Below, piece after piece: positions 21,948-34,199 of a stretch of DNA of 64,000 nucleotides; position 1 is the first letter of the stretch, and each line of letters begins with the position of its first letter. Both the position numbers and the translations under genes were made by a program. Location: assembly GCA_010015805.1 (NCBI GenBank), contig ML978124.1, positions 1,364,001 to 1,428,000 of the forward strand. Reading direction: 5' to 3'. The notes beneath the pieces were generated by a model that made no database searches, had not been told where the DNA came from, and was given only the letters and a program-made list of their open reading frames with translations. The DNA is from Rhizodiscina lignyota. Taxonomy: Eukaryota; Ascomycota; Dothideomycetes; Aulographales; Rhizodiscinaceae.

Positions 21948-23212
21948 GTATGAGCATAACAGGAGCTTGATTAATCGATTTGCATGGCGTTGAATAGCGT
22001 GCCTTTTACCATCGGACTCATGGCTTCAGGGCCATACGTTATGACGAGCCAGGCTTTTGCGTTTTCGTGTACGACAGGCAGCTAGATACGTCTATGACAC
22101 CCAATAGGAGCAATGAAAAAAGTTGACCACTCAAAACGCCAAATAGTAATAGCGTATAGCCTCTACAGTGAATAAGGCTCACAGTGTACACAAAAGTGTG
22201 CTATTCCCATATACTGTCCAAAGATTATTAAATTAAGCTTTCAAAGATGGTCTCACCGGCCTTGACATACACTCCGAAGCACATGGAACAAAGCTTTCGT
22301 CAATCTATTACGTTCCTTAATATATGCACCAGTTGACGCAGAACTAAGCTTTAGAGATGGTCGTTAGTCTTAACAATACGCTGCTGACAACGCCACATCG
22401 AAGCTGCTAAGGTACGCAAGGTAGTATTGGCCAGGCTGCTGATCTAATCGCATTGATCAGCGCAATTCAGTTAAACACAGCTACTTCGTCTGTAGTAATG
22501 GTGAGATGAAAGAAAAGTTGGGATTGTATTCAGACGCATCTGCCATCCGTGCACAACGGTGGTGAGCTGGGTATCATAGACTCTGATTGCGTATACTCGT
22601 CCCTCACCTCTGACGTGCAGGAATTGCTCTTCCTAAGGTATTCCAGCGTGTCCAACTACGAATTATTTCGTTACTTAGCACGTCCATGCATTGCGAGATC
22701 CTACCTGGGATTCGATTATCAATTTGATTAACTTGCTTGACTAACGCAACTCCTCATTAATCGGAGCCTCGAGATGCTCAAATCCCCCCGTCAACTCGAC
22801 CGAAGATGCTTCTCCCGCATCCATTTCGATACTCCGTCATGTGCAAACACTGACGGCATACAGGTCTCCGAGGCGTGCCCCGAGGCTCCACCGCCTGGGC
22901 AGCAAGGAAGGACTCTGGGAGACTTGGCAGTATATTGATGCTTAGACACCTACATTAATTTGGCTGAATATGCTTCTCGCTAAGGCTTTGCGCTGTTCCG
23001 CTGCGCTCCGCGTGCAAATGTTTATGGAAGAGACCTCTGCGGACTTTGAACTAAAGCCCAGCGGACTATCTTGCAGGAGACGCATGATACTTTGCTTCGC
23101 CTGTGAAACATGGATCTCCGTCATTATTTATGAATTGGGCTTAAGCGCAAGCCTTTCAAGTTTGATAAGCTATCCTACAGCTCTGCTCGTTACCCAAATG
23201 ATTTCTGCCTCT
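21948..23212. other. Convergent spacer SEC23 / SWC4
   Basis: No gene recognised. Contains three further copies of the dispersed 55-60 bp repeat (22233-22372). Confidence 0.4.
22233..22372. repeat. Three copies of the dispersed AGCTTTC repeat
   Basis: Copies begin near 22233, 22290 and 22335. Shared words are ACGCAGAACTAAGCTTT, AGAGATGGTC and CTTGACATACACTCC, matching the pair at 11.8 kb. Confidence 0.5.
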
Positions 23213-25387
23213 CTACTTCCGATGCCTCTTTGGGCTCGCTCCACTCACACCACTAAGCACACTGGCACTCCTCTTGCGACTTCCCCGTGTACTCATCGGC
23301 GTGCGCGAACGATGCGAAGACGGTCTTGCACTGCTGCTGTTCGGACGCGAAGCCAGCGCATCAGGGATCTCGTCATCCTCTACAATTTCATCCTCTTCAC
23401 CCTCGGCATCAGCGTCTACGTCTCCATCAGCATCTTCGTCAAGCTCTGCATCAGGATCTGCGTCGACATCGTCATCCTCTCCCTCTGCATCATCAGCATC
23501 AGCGTCAGCATCAGCATCCACGTCGCCATAGGCATCTGCTTCACCCTCGGCGTCCGCCTCCCCGTTCGCCTGGCTAGTCTCTGTGTCGCCGTTGACTTCA
23601 TCCACCGCCCCATCAACAGACGTCACACCACTCTCCCTTCTTTGCCTCTCCTCCTTAACATTCCTCGCAACCTTAATCTCACCCTCCTCCTTCTCCAACA
23701 CCTTCCTCGCCTCCATTAATTTCGCAATGCGGCCGACCAATCCCTCAAACGCATCCACCACATCCGCCGTGGGCAGGTTGATAAGCTCCGGAATGCGCAA
23801 CTCTGTCAGCGCGGCGTTCAGCTTTGTCGTCTCTGGGCCGCTCTTGCGCTGCCGCAGGCGGTGAATCTTGTCGCTCGGGAACGTCGTGCCCGCCGTGAGC
23901 CGCTCGTGCGTCGAGATGCCGAAGCGCCGCTCGTTCTTTGGTGTCGTCGCGCGAACCGGTGCTCCTGGGATAAGGGGAGCGGAGCCCGCTGGACCCGCAG
24001 AGCCAGGCCCGCCTAGTGAGCTTCTCTTTTGACCACCAATAGAGCCGAATGATTCCCTTGCATGGGCCGATATTGGAGTACCATTTGCATATGCTGGAGA
24101 TGGGAGCATGCCATTGTCGAGGCTGAGTCTGCCACCTGGCGCTGCGCCGCTCTGGCGGTGCCGCTTGTCACGGTTCGAGTTGATGAGGCGCTGGAAGAGC
24201 TCGTTCAGCTCTGCACTACTGGCGAAGCCGCTGGCCAGTGTGCCGGTCTGCGGCGCAGGTTGGAGCGTGGCGCGTAGCTGTTCTCGCTCCGCTTCGAGCT
24301 TTTCGTAGTTTATCATGATACGCTGTAGCTCCGCGATGAGGTGCTCCTCCTCTTTAGTCTCGTCGAGTGAACGCGTCAGCATGGACTCGGCGAGGCGCTT
24401 GCGGGTGCGCTCTTGGTATGGCTTGAATTCTTTGAGAGTGTTGTATAGCTGGAATTCAGCGTCGCTCATGTTTTCGGGAGACGCTGACTTCGTCATGGAT
24501 TCTAGCCAGATCTTGTAATAGCGGGCCTTCAGCTCGTCGATTGATCGAGGCTTGGACACAACCAGTGCATTCGCGCCATTGGCTGCTGAGTCTTGTAAAG
24601 AACCGTTCACATTGGCATTTGCAGAATCGTCTGTTGAATTGGGCACTTCTTGGCTCTTCACTTCTCCGCTCACGCCATTGACCTGCTGCGCCTGATCGTT
24701 TGTCTGAGATTGCGCTGAAGAACTGTCGAGCGCTTGAGACTCAGCGACCTTTGGCACAAATTTCCATCGATCTGCAATGATTATCCAGCGCATAGAATAG
24801 TCCTTCACCATTTCCATCAAGTAGTCTGTCTCCTCTCTGCTCCAGTCATCGTCCTTCAACTTGGCCTCATAAAACTCATCATCGTAGCTCGGCGTCGTGA
24901 TCTGCACATTGTACTTTGCGAAATCGTAGTCCCTCGCCACAGTCTCTTCTGTCGTGCTATTCGCCTCTGGATCCCTATTTTCCAAGTCTTCCATAGTCGC
25001 ATCGCCATTATCTGCGCCTGTGTTCCGCCGGGCAACTGGTTTCGGACGCCAGTGTCGCAGCACTAGGTCATCGTCTCGCGCCGGATTCATAAAAGGTTGG
25101 CTGGTCCATTGCTTAGCCTTACGCTTCGGTCCTTGTTTCGCGCGGTATGTCTTGTTTGGGTCGATTATCGCAACGGGCGCGGCGCGTTCGCCTATGAGAG
25201 CGTGAAGTTCGCGTGCTATGCCAGCTAGAGGTTGTTGTTAGTGTAAAAAAAATCACTTGAAGGGATTAGACATACTTTGCTTGGGATGTGTCGTTTTGAC
25301 TTTCTTCGCGGGCGGCGCAGATTTCGACGCGGTCTCGTTACTGTCAGGGAGACCGAGGACATCGCGAAGATCTTTGCTGGACGCCAT
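23213..25387 (-). CDS. SWC4: SWR1/NuA4 complex subunit Swc4 (Eaf2, DMAP1 homologue)
   Basis: Two exons (25387-25276, 25224-23213) give 707 aa. Swc4 belongs to both the SWR1 remodeller, which places H2A.Z, and the NuA4 acetyltransferase. The start SSKDLRDVLGLPD and the DLVLRHWRPK segment are family marks, followed by DDEFYEAKLKDDDWSREETDYLMEMV: a SANT-like domain at about 165-195 (WSREETDYLM ... RWIIIADRW). The centre carries the LKARYYKIW and SLDETKEEEHL helices of the DMAP1 region. After a Gly/Ser/Pro-rich linker, residues about 610-665 form a very acidic low-complexity tract of Asp-Ala repeats, then a basic tail ending in RKRSASVLSG ... KRHRK (nuclear signal). Confidence 0.93.
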
Positions 25388-26484
25388 CCTGGCGCCGCAA
25401 AGCTTTGGAAATGGTGCTTCTGAGCGCGGATGTTAATGAAATATGATGCGGTTTTGATGAACTTCTGCGGTGTTCAACGGGAGTTGTTGCTTGAGAAGCT
25501 GCTCTCTTGCATCGGTAGAAAGTTGTAGGTTACGTCCAGCACCCGGCAAATTCCGCACACATATGAGCGCGCCTACAGTCTAGGTACCTTAGTGCCCAGA
25601 ATTCTGGGAAAGAGCACCGGAGACTTGGGTGCCGAAATTCGGCTCGTCTCGAATTCCAAGTTGCCCAAGTGCAGCACTACATTACGAACGCAACGGATTT
25701 TGGAATTGTGTCTTCTATTCGTCACACCCCGATCCTATACTTTCTAACCAGTTCTCATCCCCTTCAAATTCCTCTACGGAGTCAATCCGTTTCAGGCCGT
25801 CTGCTTCACTATGCCCTCAACGGCTGGAACTCTCGCAACAACAAAACAGACACCTCGCTAATGCTAGAGCCAGAGCTGGAATAAGAAAAAACACAAGGCA
25901 ATGGAAATCGTTCCCCGTTTTTATCGCCCGGAAGGAAAGAGAAGAAAGCCAACACGAAGTACTCCAACGGCAAGCGATTGCTTTATCTGGCACTCATTTT
26001 TGCCGCCATTTTCCGATGCAAGTGTAGAGTCCCGTCGGTAGCTGCCATGGAGCAGCGCACGGAAATAAGATATTAGGTAAGGGTGCTGTGTGTAAAGAGA
26101 TGCAAAGTCGTGTCCGCACAATCGTTACGAAGGCCGTGGAGTCGTTGTTCGACCCAGCGCTGATCCAGGCAGATGATAATTTTTCAGAATCCTTCTCGCG
26201 AATGAGGATCTTGGGATCTCCAGTTCGATGCAGTTATGATTTATCGCGTTGGGGAGTGGCGGTCGAATCTCGTAATTGTCACCATGTGGAAAGACCAAAG
26301 CATATTAAATGGTTGATTTCCAACCAAATTGAGGAATGGTCTAGCGCCAGAGTCGAATCGAATGGGGTAGAAAGAGCCGTGTCCTGCGTCTCTGAAGGAA
26401 GTGAAATTGCCGACCTCAACAAAGAGGTGGTTATGCTGTGTCCCGTTAACAAGCAATGAAGAGAACAAATGAGCCTGAATGCCA
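25388..26484. other. Spacer SWC4 / casein kinase
   Basis: Contains the SWC4 promoter and the kinase 3' UTR. I see no gene or repeat. Confidence 0.4.
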
Positions 26485-28217
26485 CTAACCACAACATAAA
26501 GTCTTCATCATCTTCTGGTACCACTTCTCTTCTGGCTGGCCTTCGACTGGCCTGGGCTGCCCGGGTGATTGCGGGTTTTGTATAGCCGGTGCTTGGACAC
26601 CACTGGTTCTTGGCTGACCAGGCAGGTTGGCTTGGCTATGCTGGAACTGTGCGACTGTGCTGCCGCCCTCTGGCGACCTGAAGTCTGCATTGCTCTGTCT
26701 CTTTCCGCCCAAATCTTGGTTATAGCCACGCTCTGGCCTCTGTGGATGCCTTCCAGTCCCTTGCGGGCCAGCTCTTGCTGCTCCGGGTTTAGGTAGATCT
26801 GCGTTCAGACGCTCATGGGTCATTGGGGCTTTCGAGACGCGTTGCTGGCCATGCAGCTCACGCTGAGATGAATTGGGCATACCATGGTTGAGGTGTGCCG
26901 CTGAAGGATGTTGCTTCATCGCTTCCCATCCCTTTCCATTGTTCAACTTCATCCAATCATATTCTCCATCTTCGACTTCGCCTGTGTTCTTGAGAGCTTG
27001 TGTGAAGAGATCACGGAGATAATCATAATCGGGGGTGTCTTCGAATCCAAGGTTGCGGACGTAGCTCAAATACTTGTTGAACTCCTCTGATAAGGGATTA
27101 GCGAGGGAGTACTTCTAGTTGGAATAGACCAAACATACCTGGAAATCCATCACAGAGGTCTTTGATGGGCGTCGTCTGTTTCTTTTCGCCGATCTTCTCG
27201 TACTTCTGTTTGTTCGTGGCTGCCTTGAGCCCTTGCCAGGGCAGCCCACCTCGAAGGAAGTACATGAACACATGACCCAATGCTTCGAGATCGTCTCTCC
27301 GGGACTGTTCTCGGCCCAAGTGCGTGTTGATACTCATGTATCGAGCGGTACCAGACAACGATTTTCGTTCCCGATAAGGTATGTGTTGTTTGGTCTTGGG
27401 GTCTCGGTATTGTTTCGCCATGCCAAAGTCGACAACATGGATGACATTGGCAGATTTAGAGCCTGGTCGGCCGATGAGGAAGTTGTCGGGCTTGATATCT
27501 CGGTAGATGAGGTTCTTTTCGTGTATAGTTTGCACCCGAGACAGCTGTTTCATCTAAGTCACGGTTCCGCGTGTGGGGGCTAATTGTTCATACCATCTGT
27601 TTTGCGACCATGACCACAGTCTTGATGGAGAATCGTCGATGACAATGGTCAAAGAGATCTTCCAGACTCGGTCCGAGTAGGTCGATCACGAGAATGTTGT
27701 GAAGGCCTTCTTGGCCGAAGTAATAAACATTAGGAATACCCGCTAGAGGGCCTTGGTTAGTAAGACTGTTTCCAATGTTTACACAACAGCAGAAAGCAAA
27801 CCCATCCTCTTGACCTTCTGGTCTCGTTGCATCTTGAGCTGCCGAGCGTGGTTCATGGTCCAATTGTTCTCCCCTCGTGGCAGCCCATCGGCAAGACCTC
27901 CCTTGAAAGAAGACGGGCATAAGCTGGTGTGTACAGAAAAGTGTTGACTTACGACATCCTACGAGGATTTTGTATGTGCGGTACTCGTCTCTGAGCTGTG
28001 GTGCATCGCTCTTCCGTGGTTCCTGGGGTTGGGCTGAGCGTCAGCGATGCGGCGATCGGGATGCAATGTCAAGGAGGAGCGGACTTACGAATTTGATGGC
28101 AACCTGCTGGTTGTTGAGCAGATTGGTGCCCTCGAAGATGACACCGAAAGAACCCTCGCCGATTTTCTTGCCGACGCGGTAGTGGACGCCCACGACGTTG
28201 GAGGACGAGGAGGCCAT
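26485..28217 (-). CDS. YCK2: Casein kinase I, Yck1/Yck2 (CkiA) type
   Basis: Five exons (28217-28089, 28022-27953, 27742-27594, 27544-27139, 27086-26485) give 451 aa. A CK1 kinase domain starts at [14 protein letters not shown] (13-25, glycine loop), Lys42, then [12 protein letters not shown] (catalytic loop), [13 protein letters not shown] (DFG), and the CK1 hallmark [29 protein letters not shown]. The Gln/Pro-rich tail ends in KTLCCG; a cysteine pair at the C-terminus is palmitoylated in plasma-membrane Yck kinases, so membrane attachment is likely. The third intron offers two acceptors nine bases apart (TTAG and ACAG); the distal one restores the standard [12 protein letters not shown], the proximal one would add MKQ. 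The second intron (210 nt) is long for this window. Confidence 0.95.
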
Positions 28218-30012
28218 GTTGTTGTTGCTGCGTCGAGGCGCGGAGTCAGGAGAGCGACGGCTGGCGAGGCTGCGACATGCAGAGGCAGAAGATGCAGCTC
28301 GACAGTTCCTCTCGATCGCTTTCGGGTTGCTGGCGGGGTGTCGGGGATGTGTGCTTGGGTGGTTGTGGAGAGAGAGATGGAGTGTGATGTTCAGTCGAGG
28401 GGGGCGGTTTGGCACTTGTGGCACTGCAAAGCTTCGGTGGTGTTCGTCTGCTCCTGCTTGTATTGGCCCGCCCCAATAAAAAGGCTTGGCAGCAGCGGCT
28501 ATTCAGAAAGAGGAGAGTGTCCGACCGCCGTAGCACACGCTGGCGTATAGTGGCGCATAGACGCGAAGAGACTTCCGACCGTGCGCTAACTCTCCGATGC
28601 CTTTCACGCTGAAGGTGCTCTGCTCATCTGCCTGCCATCTCCTGTAACCTGGTTTCGAGAGCCGGTCGCGACACCCCGCGACTCGATCAACGCGGCAGTG
28701 TGAGTGGGAGCGCAGCAGGCACAGCCAGTCTGGCAGGGTCTCAAATCATCCAGAATTCATCAGCCTGTGGCAGCGAATGACACGAGGCGGCGGAGCTAGT
28801 GCACTGCTGCACGGACTGGACGTGGCTCTGAACCTCACAGGGTCACCAAACAAGCACCTTCCAACCGAAGCACAATGAAATTGCAGACAAACACCTGGGA
28901 ATTGCCTTCAGACACTCCACACGATGCTTTCTTCTTTTCACACTTGCTCGAGTCATTTGCTGTTTCATCATACCTCCGACGTGGGACAAAGGATCGAAGG
29001 ATTCTCAGGACCCGCAAGATCTTCAGCTCCAGGGCTAATGCACGCCTGAGGAGCCAGGTCCAAAGTCACAACGACCGCCATACAGCACCACGTTTTGAGC
29101 TACATCTGTCTGTTCTCACGGTTGCCGATTGAGTCCGTCTCTAACTACCAGAATCGCTTCCAAAAGAATGCAAAACTCTCCCGAGCATCCGCCTTTACAT
29201 CACCAGGCAGTGACCTTTACCACCAGGCTGTCCATGATCTCCAACTGGTGAACGTGCCGAGTCAGCATTCGTATCCTGGAGTTTGAATTCGAGGCATTGC
29301 TCACCAGGATAGTGCTCAGCCATTGTGGTTTATGGAGCTCTGACACAGGATGTCTTTCGTATGTTCTTTCGTAGGTAGGCTCCAGGGGCCGTTCTCTTTC
29401 TATCCGCTTTTCCGATAATGTCGTGAAACCATTCACGACGTTTGATTTGCGTACCGATATAATTATAGCTGAGAGGGCCACTGCATGCCATCTCCGATCC
29501 CACAGAGTCGCGTGGGAGGCTTTGATATTGTCTCTTTGTGCATTCCCGTTCGCAATCATGCTTTTCAACTTGGCTCTTCGTCAAATTACATCCAGAATTT
29601 CGGGTCTTTACTGCTGTGAACCAATCACAGCCATGTACAAACACACTTCCCTAACACCTGTGTGACTGCATCGGGGACAATATGACGGGCTTTGACAATA
29701 GACCCACCACCATGGGCGAGCGTTCTTTGTCCAACCCTGCTACAGATCCAGATTACATCACTCTTCACTTGTTCGGCGTTGGACCTTGAAATACAGTCCT
29801 AGCAATCTAGGTGCAGGACGTTGCAACGGTTTCCGAAGGCCAATTAGCAGCTTTTACACTATTTGGATTCATTTCACTTCTGCGAGACCTTTACGGCGCC
29901 TACACTGTCACGGACTCTAGCGCCAACATCTTCGGCCATGCTCAGGAAAACTGCACCATGGCGAAATCATCACCTCCAGTAACTCCACCTCTTTCAACAC
30001 AATAGTCCGTCT
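28218..30012. other. Long spacer upstream of casein kinase
   Basis: 1.8 kb holding the kinase promoter and the 3' side of the MFS gene. No ORF here shows family features and I see no repeat. Confidence 0.4.
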
Positions 30013-31697
30013 TCATACTCTCTCGGCGCTTACCCTCGACTCTCCAATATCTTCAATCTCAGTGGCCATACCGCCTTTCTTCTCGGCATGGTGATCGATG
30101 ATCTGGCCACTCTTGACATCGATTTCGCGCTGGTACACCGCAATCTCATCCTCATCGCCGAAGATCGCTGCGATTTCCTCCAGCGGCAAACCTTTCGTAT
30201 CTGGGAAGAAGAACCATACGATGAGCCCGCCAATCGTCCCAGGAATAATGAACACGAGATAGAACTTCCAACCGATGGTAACAAATGCCGTCGGGGCGGC
30301 CTGCAACCACACAATATTCGTCAGCGAGATCATCGCCACACCCAATGAAAGGCCCTTTGCGCGGAGATGCGTCGGGAACAGCTCGCCCAAGTACGAGAAT
30401 TGCGTGCCATCCAGGCAAAAGCCGTATGGGATCTGGAAGATATAGAACATGGCGACTGCCGCTTGGAGCGCGGCCTGGTTGTTTGAAGTGCCGAAGTTGG
30501 CCACGAGCGCGGCTTCGATGATGAGTGTCACCATGCAGCCCAGGATGCCGGTGGCAATGTACTTGTTGCGTGGAAAACGGTCGACAATTAACATGGCCAT
30601 TATATTGATGCCGAGAGTTAGGGTGAGCCAGCCCGCTGGATAAAGGAGTTGTTTCACCGGTGAGAAACCCAAATTCTTATACAGAGTCGGCCCATAATCT
30701 GTAAATAATGTCAAAAACTATAACATCCACTTGAAATAGGGCAAATCATCACGAACTGTTAATGACCAATACACCGCTGCACTGGATGAAGAACGTAGTT
30801 CCCATGGCATAAAGCGCTCGCTTCCTGTACGATGGCTTCTTGAACATGTGGTACCAGGAGCTTGGCAGCTCTCTATCAATAGCGATCTGCTTCTGGATCT
30901 GGTAGAACTCTGCGCGAGCAAACGTGTTATCGGGATCGGAGGGATCGCTGTGGAGCTTGAAAAGAATTTTGTTGGCTTCATCAATGCGATCCTGCATAAC
31001 AAGCCAGCGAGGACTCTCTGGAAGCCATGGAAGCCCCATGAGCAAGAACAGTGGCCATGCACACTGTATCGCCAATGGTGGTCTCCAGGTGTTGCTGCCA
31101 CCAGTCTTCCAGAAGTAGAAGCCGAATCCAACCCAGCCTTGGACTGTATATCCCAGAATCAAGAAGACGGCGTGGATATCGACCAGACCTCCGCGCATAT
31201 CAACAGGTACGACTTCATTCATCCAGATTGGCACAGCGGCCAAACTCATGAACGCGGAAGCACCCGCAATCAGACGGAAGACGATGAATTCTGCAATATT
31301 CGTGGAGCCAGCGAGTACAGCACCTGAGATTATGGCCAGAATGGCGGACACTGCAATGCCCCATTTTCTTCCGTACTTGTCGGAGACCCACGGTAGCATC
31401 AGCGTCCCAATGACACCGCCGGTCTGAAACAGGCCATTGGTTGTAGCAATGAGGTCGGTGCCATTCTTGCGCGTGTCGAGGGCAAAGTATGATATGAAAG
31501 ACGGCTGTCCAAGCGTAGTTCCTATGATGCTAGCCGTATATCCTGCGAAGAGGAAAGATCAGACTCGAATTCAAACCCCGGCGATTCTCGGCACTTCCAT
31601 ACTAACCATAGGTCATAGAACCAAAACCGACAAAGCAGAGAATCAGGACGTTATACGCATTGATGCGCTGGCGCTTGACGCCAGCTACGTGCGGCAT
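30013..31697 (-). CDS. MFS sugar-type transporter
   Basis: Three exons (31697-31607, 31542-30757, 30698-30013) give 520 aa with about 12 membrane helices. It belongs to the fungal sugar porter family (lactose/hexose/quinate-like): the loop between helices 2 and 3 reads SDKYGRKWG, helix 6 is followed by PWLPESPRWLV, the centre has INNYGPTLY (restored by the second intron) and the end of helix 12 is FPDTKGLPLEEI in place of PETKG-SLEE. Substrate cannot be told from sequence. It is the first of four neighbouring genes (30.0-37.1 kb) that may act together; its 5' end faces the 3' end of the cyclase gene, both leftward. Confidence 0.88.
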
Positions 31698-32306
31698 GAT
31701 GATTGTAGCTCGAGCAAAACAGAGGAAAAGAGGAAGCAAAGGGACGGCCGGACGAAAGGTTCAGCTGCTGTGGAATAGCAACCTACATGAAGCATTTCTC
31801 TGCCCAGGACAGGCCCACCAATCTACCGAGCTTAACATTCGAGACCATCTCGGCTGCGTCCCCAATGAGGAGTTGAAACCAGTATACCAATGCTCTGGTT
31901 CGGGAAATGATTACCTGCTGGCCTTGACGTCCCAGGGCATGCAGCGAGGTACGGTCTACTCGCGCGACTCAGGAGTGACAGTTCACTCACAGAGAGGCGG
32001 CACATCTCCGCACATAGTAAAGGATACTTGGGTGCAGATGCGGGGCCCCGGCTATTCCCCAGGAAGTACCCTAAGGAGTGTCATGCTTGCTGTGCTCGGA
32101 GCATTACATGACTCAATTATTTGAGAAGATGATCTTTTATAGATTATGAAGTCGCGTTGAGGCGAGGATTTGCCGTCCTTTCATCGATGAAGTTGGATGG
32201 AGGATTACTGAATAGGTGATATGAAGCTAGTCCTAACGTAGTGTAGCGTAGAGTATCCGCTCTTTCCAACTCAGGTACTGTATCTATGTATTTATCAACA
32301 TCTTTT
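31698..32306. promoter_or_regulatory. Promoter region of MFS gene
   Basis: 609 bp between the MFS start and the cyclase stop. Open frames here are not convincing. No motif singled out. Confidence 0.35.
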
Positions 32307-33541
32307 CTAGAAGACTGCAATTGCATTCGGTGGACTTGCTACTCCACCCTTGATTTTGAGGGGACAACTTGTCAAGAAGAACGACCACCGCTTTTGCCGT
32401 TCACACTCCCTCGCCAACTCCTCCAAGTCCCACATCTCGCCTAATGGCTTGTTGGAGTTAGCCACCAATACTCGAGCAAGCGATGCGGCGCTAATACGAC
32501 TTACCATTCCCCACATCGCTAATAAAGTATCATGTAGGCGATATTTAACGTCTTTGGCTGGCCATGCTTCGAACCCGATTGAGTCTCCAGCGACGGCAGC
32601 AAAATGATTGTTCCAAAGCCACTCTACGCATTCAGGGGAGCTGTCCACTCCGACGTACTCACCGACACTATTGATTCGGAGCCGCTCTTCTCGGCTGGAC
32701 TCCTCATACTTCTTTGTGAAGCCTGTCCGGACTAGGAGAATGTCGCCGGGTCGGAATTTCAGACCCTGTTCCTCAGCTATCGCCTGGACATCTGAAATGG
32801 GTATCCGATGCGTCGTCCATGGATCGTATTTGACTCCTTTTCGCTGAGCCCAGCTGACATAGTCAATGAGTACACCTCGGCCGACTATGCCACCGCGTTC
32901 GCACCAGTCTAGACGAAAATTAGTAAAGAAACGAATGATGATAGAGAATCAGCTCCCGTACGATCGGTTCCGATGTGATCAGTCTTCAGCAACTCATCAT
33001 GATGGATGCCTTGATAATACTGGCCTGTCTCCTGATACGCCCAATGTCCTGCTCTATGTCAGAAGAGCTCAGTTAACCAAACATGATAACTTACGCAGAC
33101 CATCCCATTGACTTCCTGAAATGCTGTTAGTGGCATGCTCACATTTCTTCAGATACTGGAATGGTACCGGACTGGGTATTGATGCTGAGCTCATCATCAT
33201 ATGACCAATTTGAAGAGAATTCTCTCCAATTGACGATCTTGTGTTTGGTCGCTAAACGATTGTATCCCGGCTCTTTGATATACTCGAGGCTCCAGCTCAA
33301 ACATACGCTCTTCCCGGTCTTGATCTCTTTGGCAGCCTCCGCGACGACCTCAGGCGTCAGTAGGTTCAAGGTCCCAATCTCATCCTTTACGTCGTTTTTG
33401 TCGAAGAGACCCCAGGCACAGCCATGACTGTTGGTTGCGAATGTAAGCTTGAGCAAGTAGTACGGAGAGGATATCTGCGACTCACGGCATGCCCTTAACA
33501 GGTGGCATGTCCTTGTACAACGGCAACTTTGACGCATCCAT
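32307..33541 (-). CDS. Cyclase-family metal hydrolase (PF04199, kynurenine-formamidase-like)
   Basis: Five exons (33541-33486, 33427-33168, 33115-33095, 33048-32962, 32908-32307) give 341 aa. The start MPHGCAWGLFDKNDVKDEIGTLNLLTPEVV is typical of the fungal 'putative cyclase' group. The metal motif of the family, HxGTHxDxxxH, appears in the form TQSGSQWDGLRH, rebuilt only if the 21-nt exon 33115-33095 is used, and is followed by GGIVGRGVLIDY, FRPGDILLVRTGF and the late block AVAGDSIGFEAWP. Such enzymes cleave or form amide/lactone bonds; the substrate is unknown. The gene is divergent from a CoA ligase with a shared 658-bp promoter, which suggests co-expression. Confidence 0.85.
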
Positions 33542-34199
33542 AATTGCAATTTCAAGTCCAAAAACTAAAATTTTGCCTATGACAGCTGACCAACAAGAGA
33601 AAATATTAATTTGGTCACTTTCAACTTACTCCAGAGAACCGCTTCATATACATCACTCTCAAAGGATGACCAGCACGACTCATTAGGAACGGCTCCGTGA
33701 CTCCGCGAAGTCACGTTGCTATATCCGTATATGTGGCTCTCTAAATTTGTTCGCGTGGCTCTCTACCAAATTGATGAACCTGACAGTACTCCGTACCTGG
33801 GGCTGGAAAACTTTATCCCCGAGGCCCCACACTGCATCTACATACCTTGGTTAACCCCAGTCTTCTCCGCATTCGGCTAACCATACAGGGCAATCATTGG
33901 CTTTTGCACTCTTCGCGATATCTTCGCTGTTTTGATGTCGCCGGAAATTCTATTACTGGCTTCCAGCCGAGCGCCCGATCGGCCCTCGATATTTCGGAAA
34001 CATCCATTGTGCTTGGCGGATTTGAGCAAGATCAATACAGACCTTTCGAGCAATTGATCACAAAGTCTTCGATATTTCTTATTCAAGCTTCTCTAGATTG
34101 TCATTGCTTTCGAGGTCATCTGTGCGAGAACAGTTCTGATAGACCAGCGCGTTCAGTTGTTCCAACTCTTGTACCAATTTCCTATCTAATTTCGGAAAG
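33542..34199. promoter_or_regulatory. Divergent promoter cyclase / CoA ligase
   Basis: 658 bp shared by two outward-pointing metabolic genes. I could not single out a repeated motif. Confidence 0.45.

Noticed and set aside
23213-23719. Plus-strand repetitive ORFs (IS/SV-rich) under the SWC4 acidic tail
   Set aside because: Produced by reading the Asp/Ala repeat on the opposite strand.
31660-32124. 154-codon plus-strand ORF upstream of the MFS gene
   Set aside because: Overlaps the MFS first exon on the other strand and has no recognisable domain.
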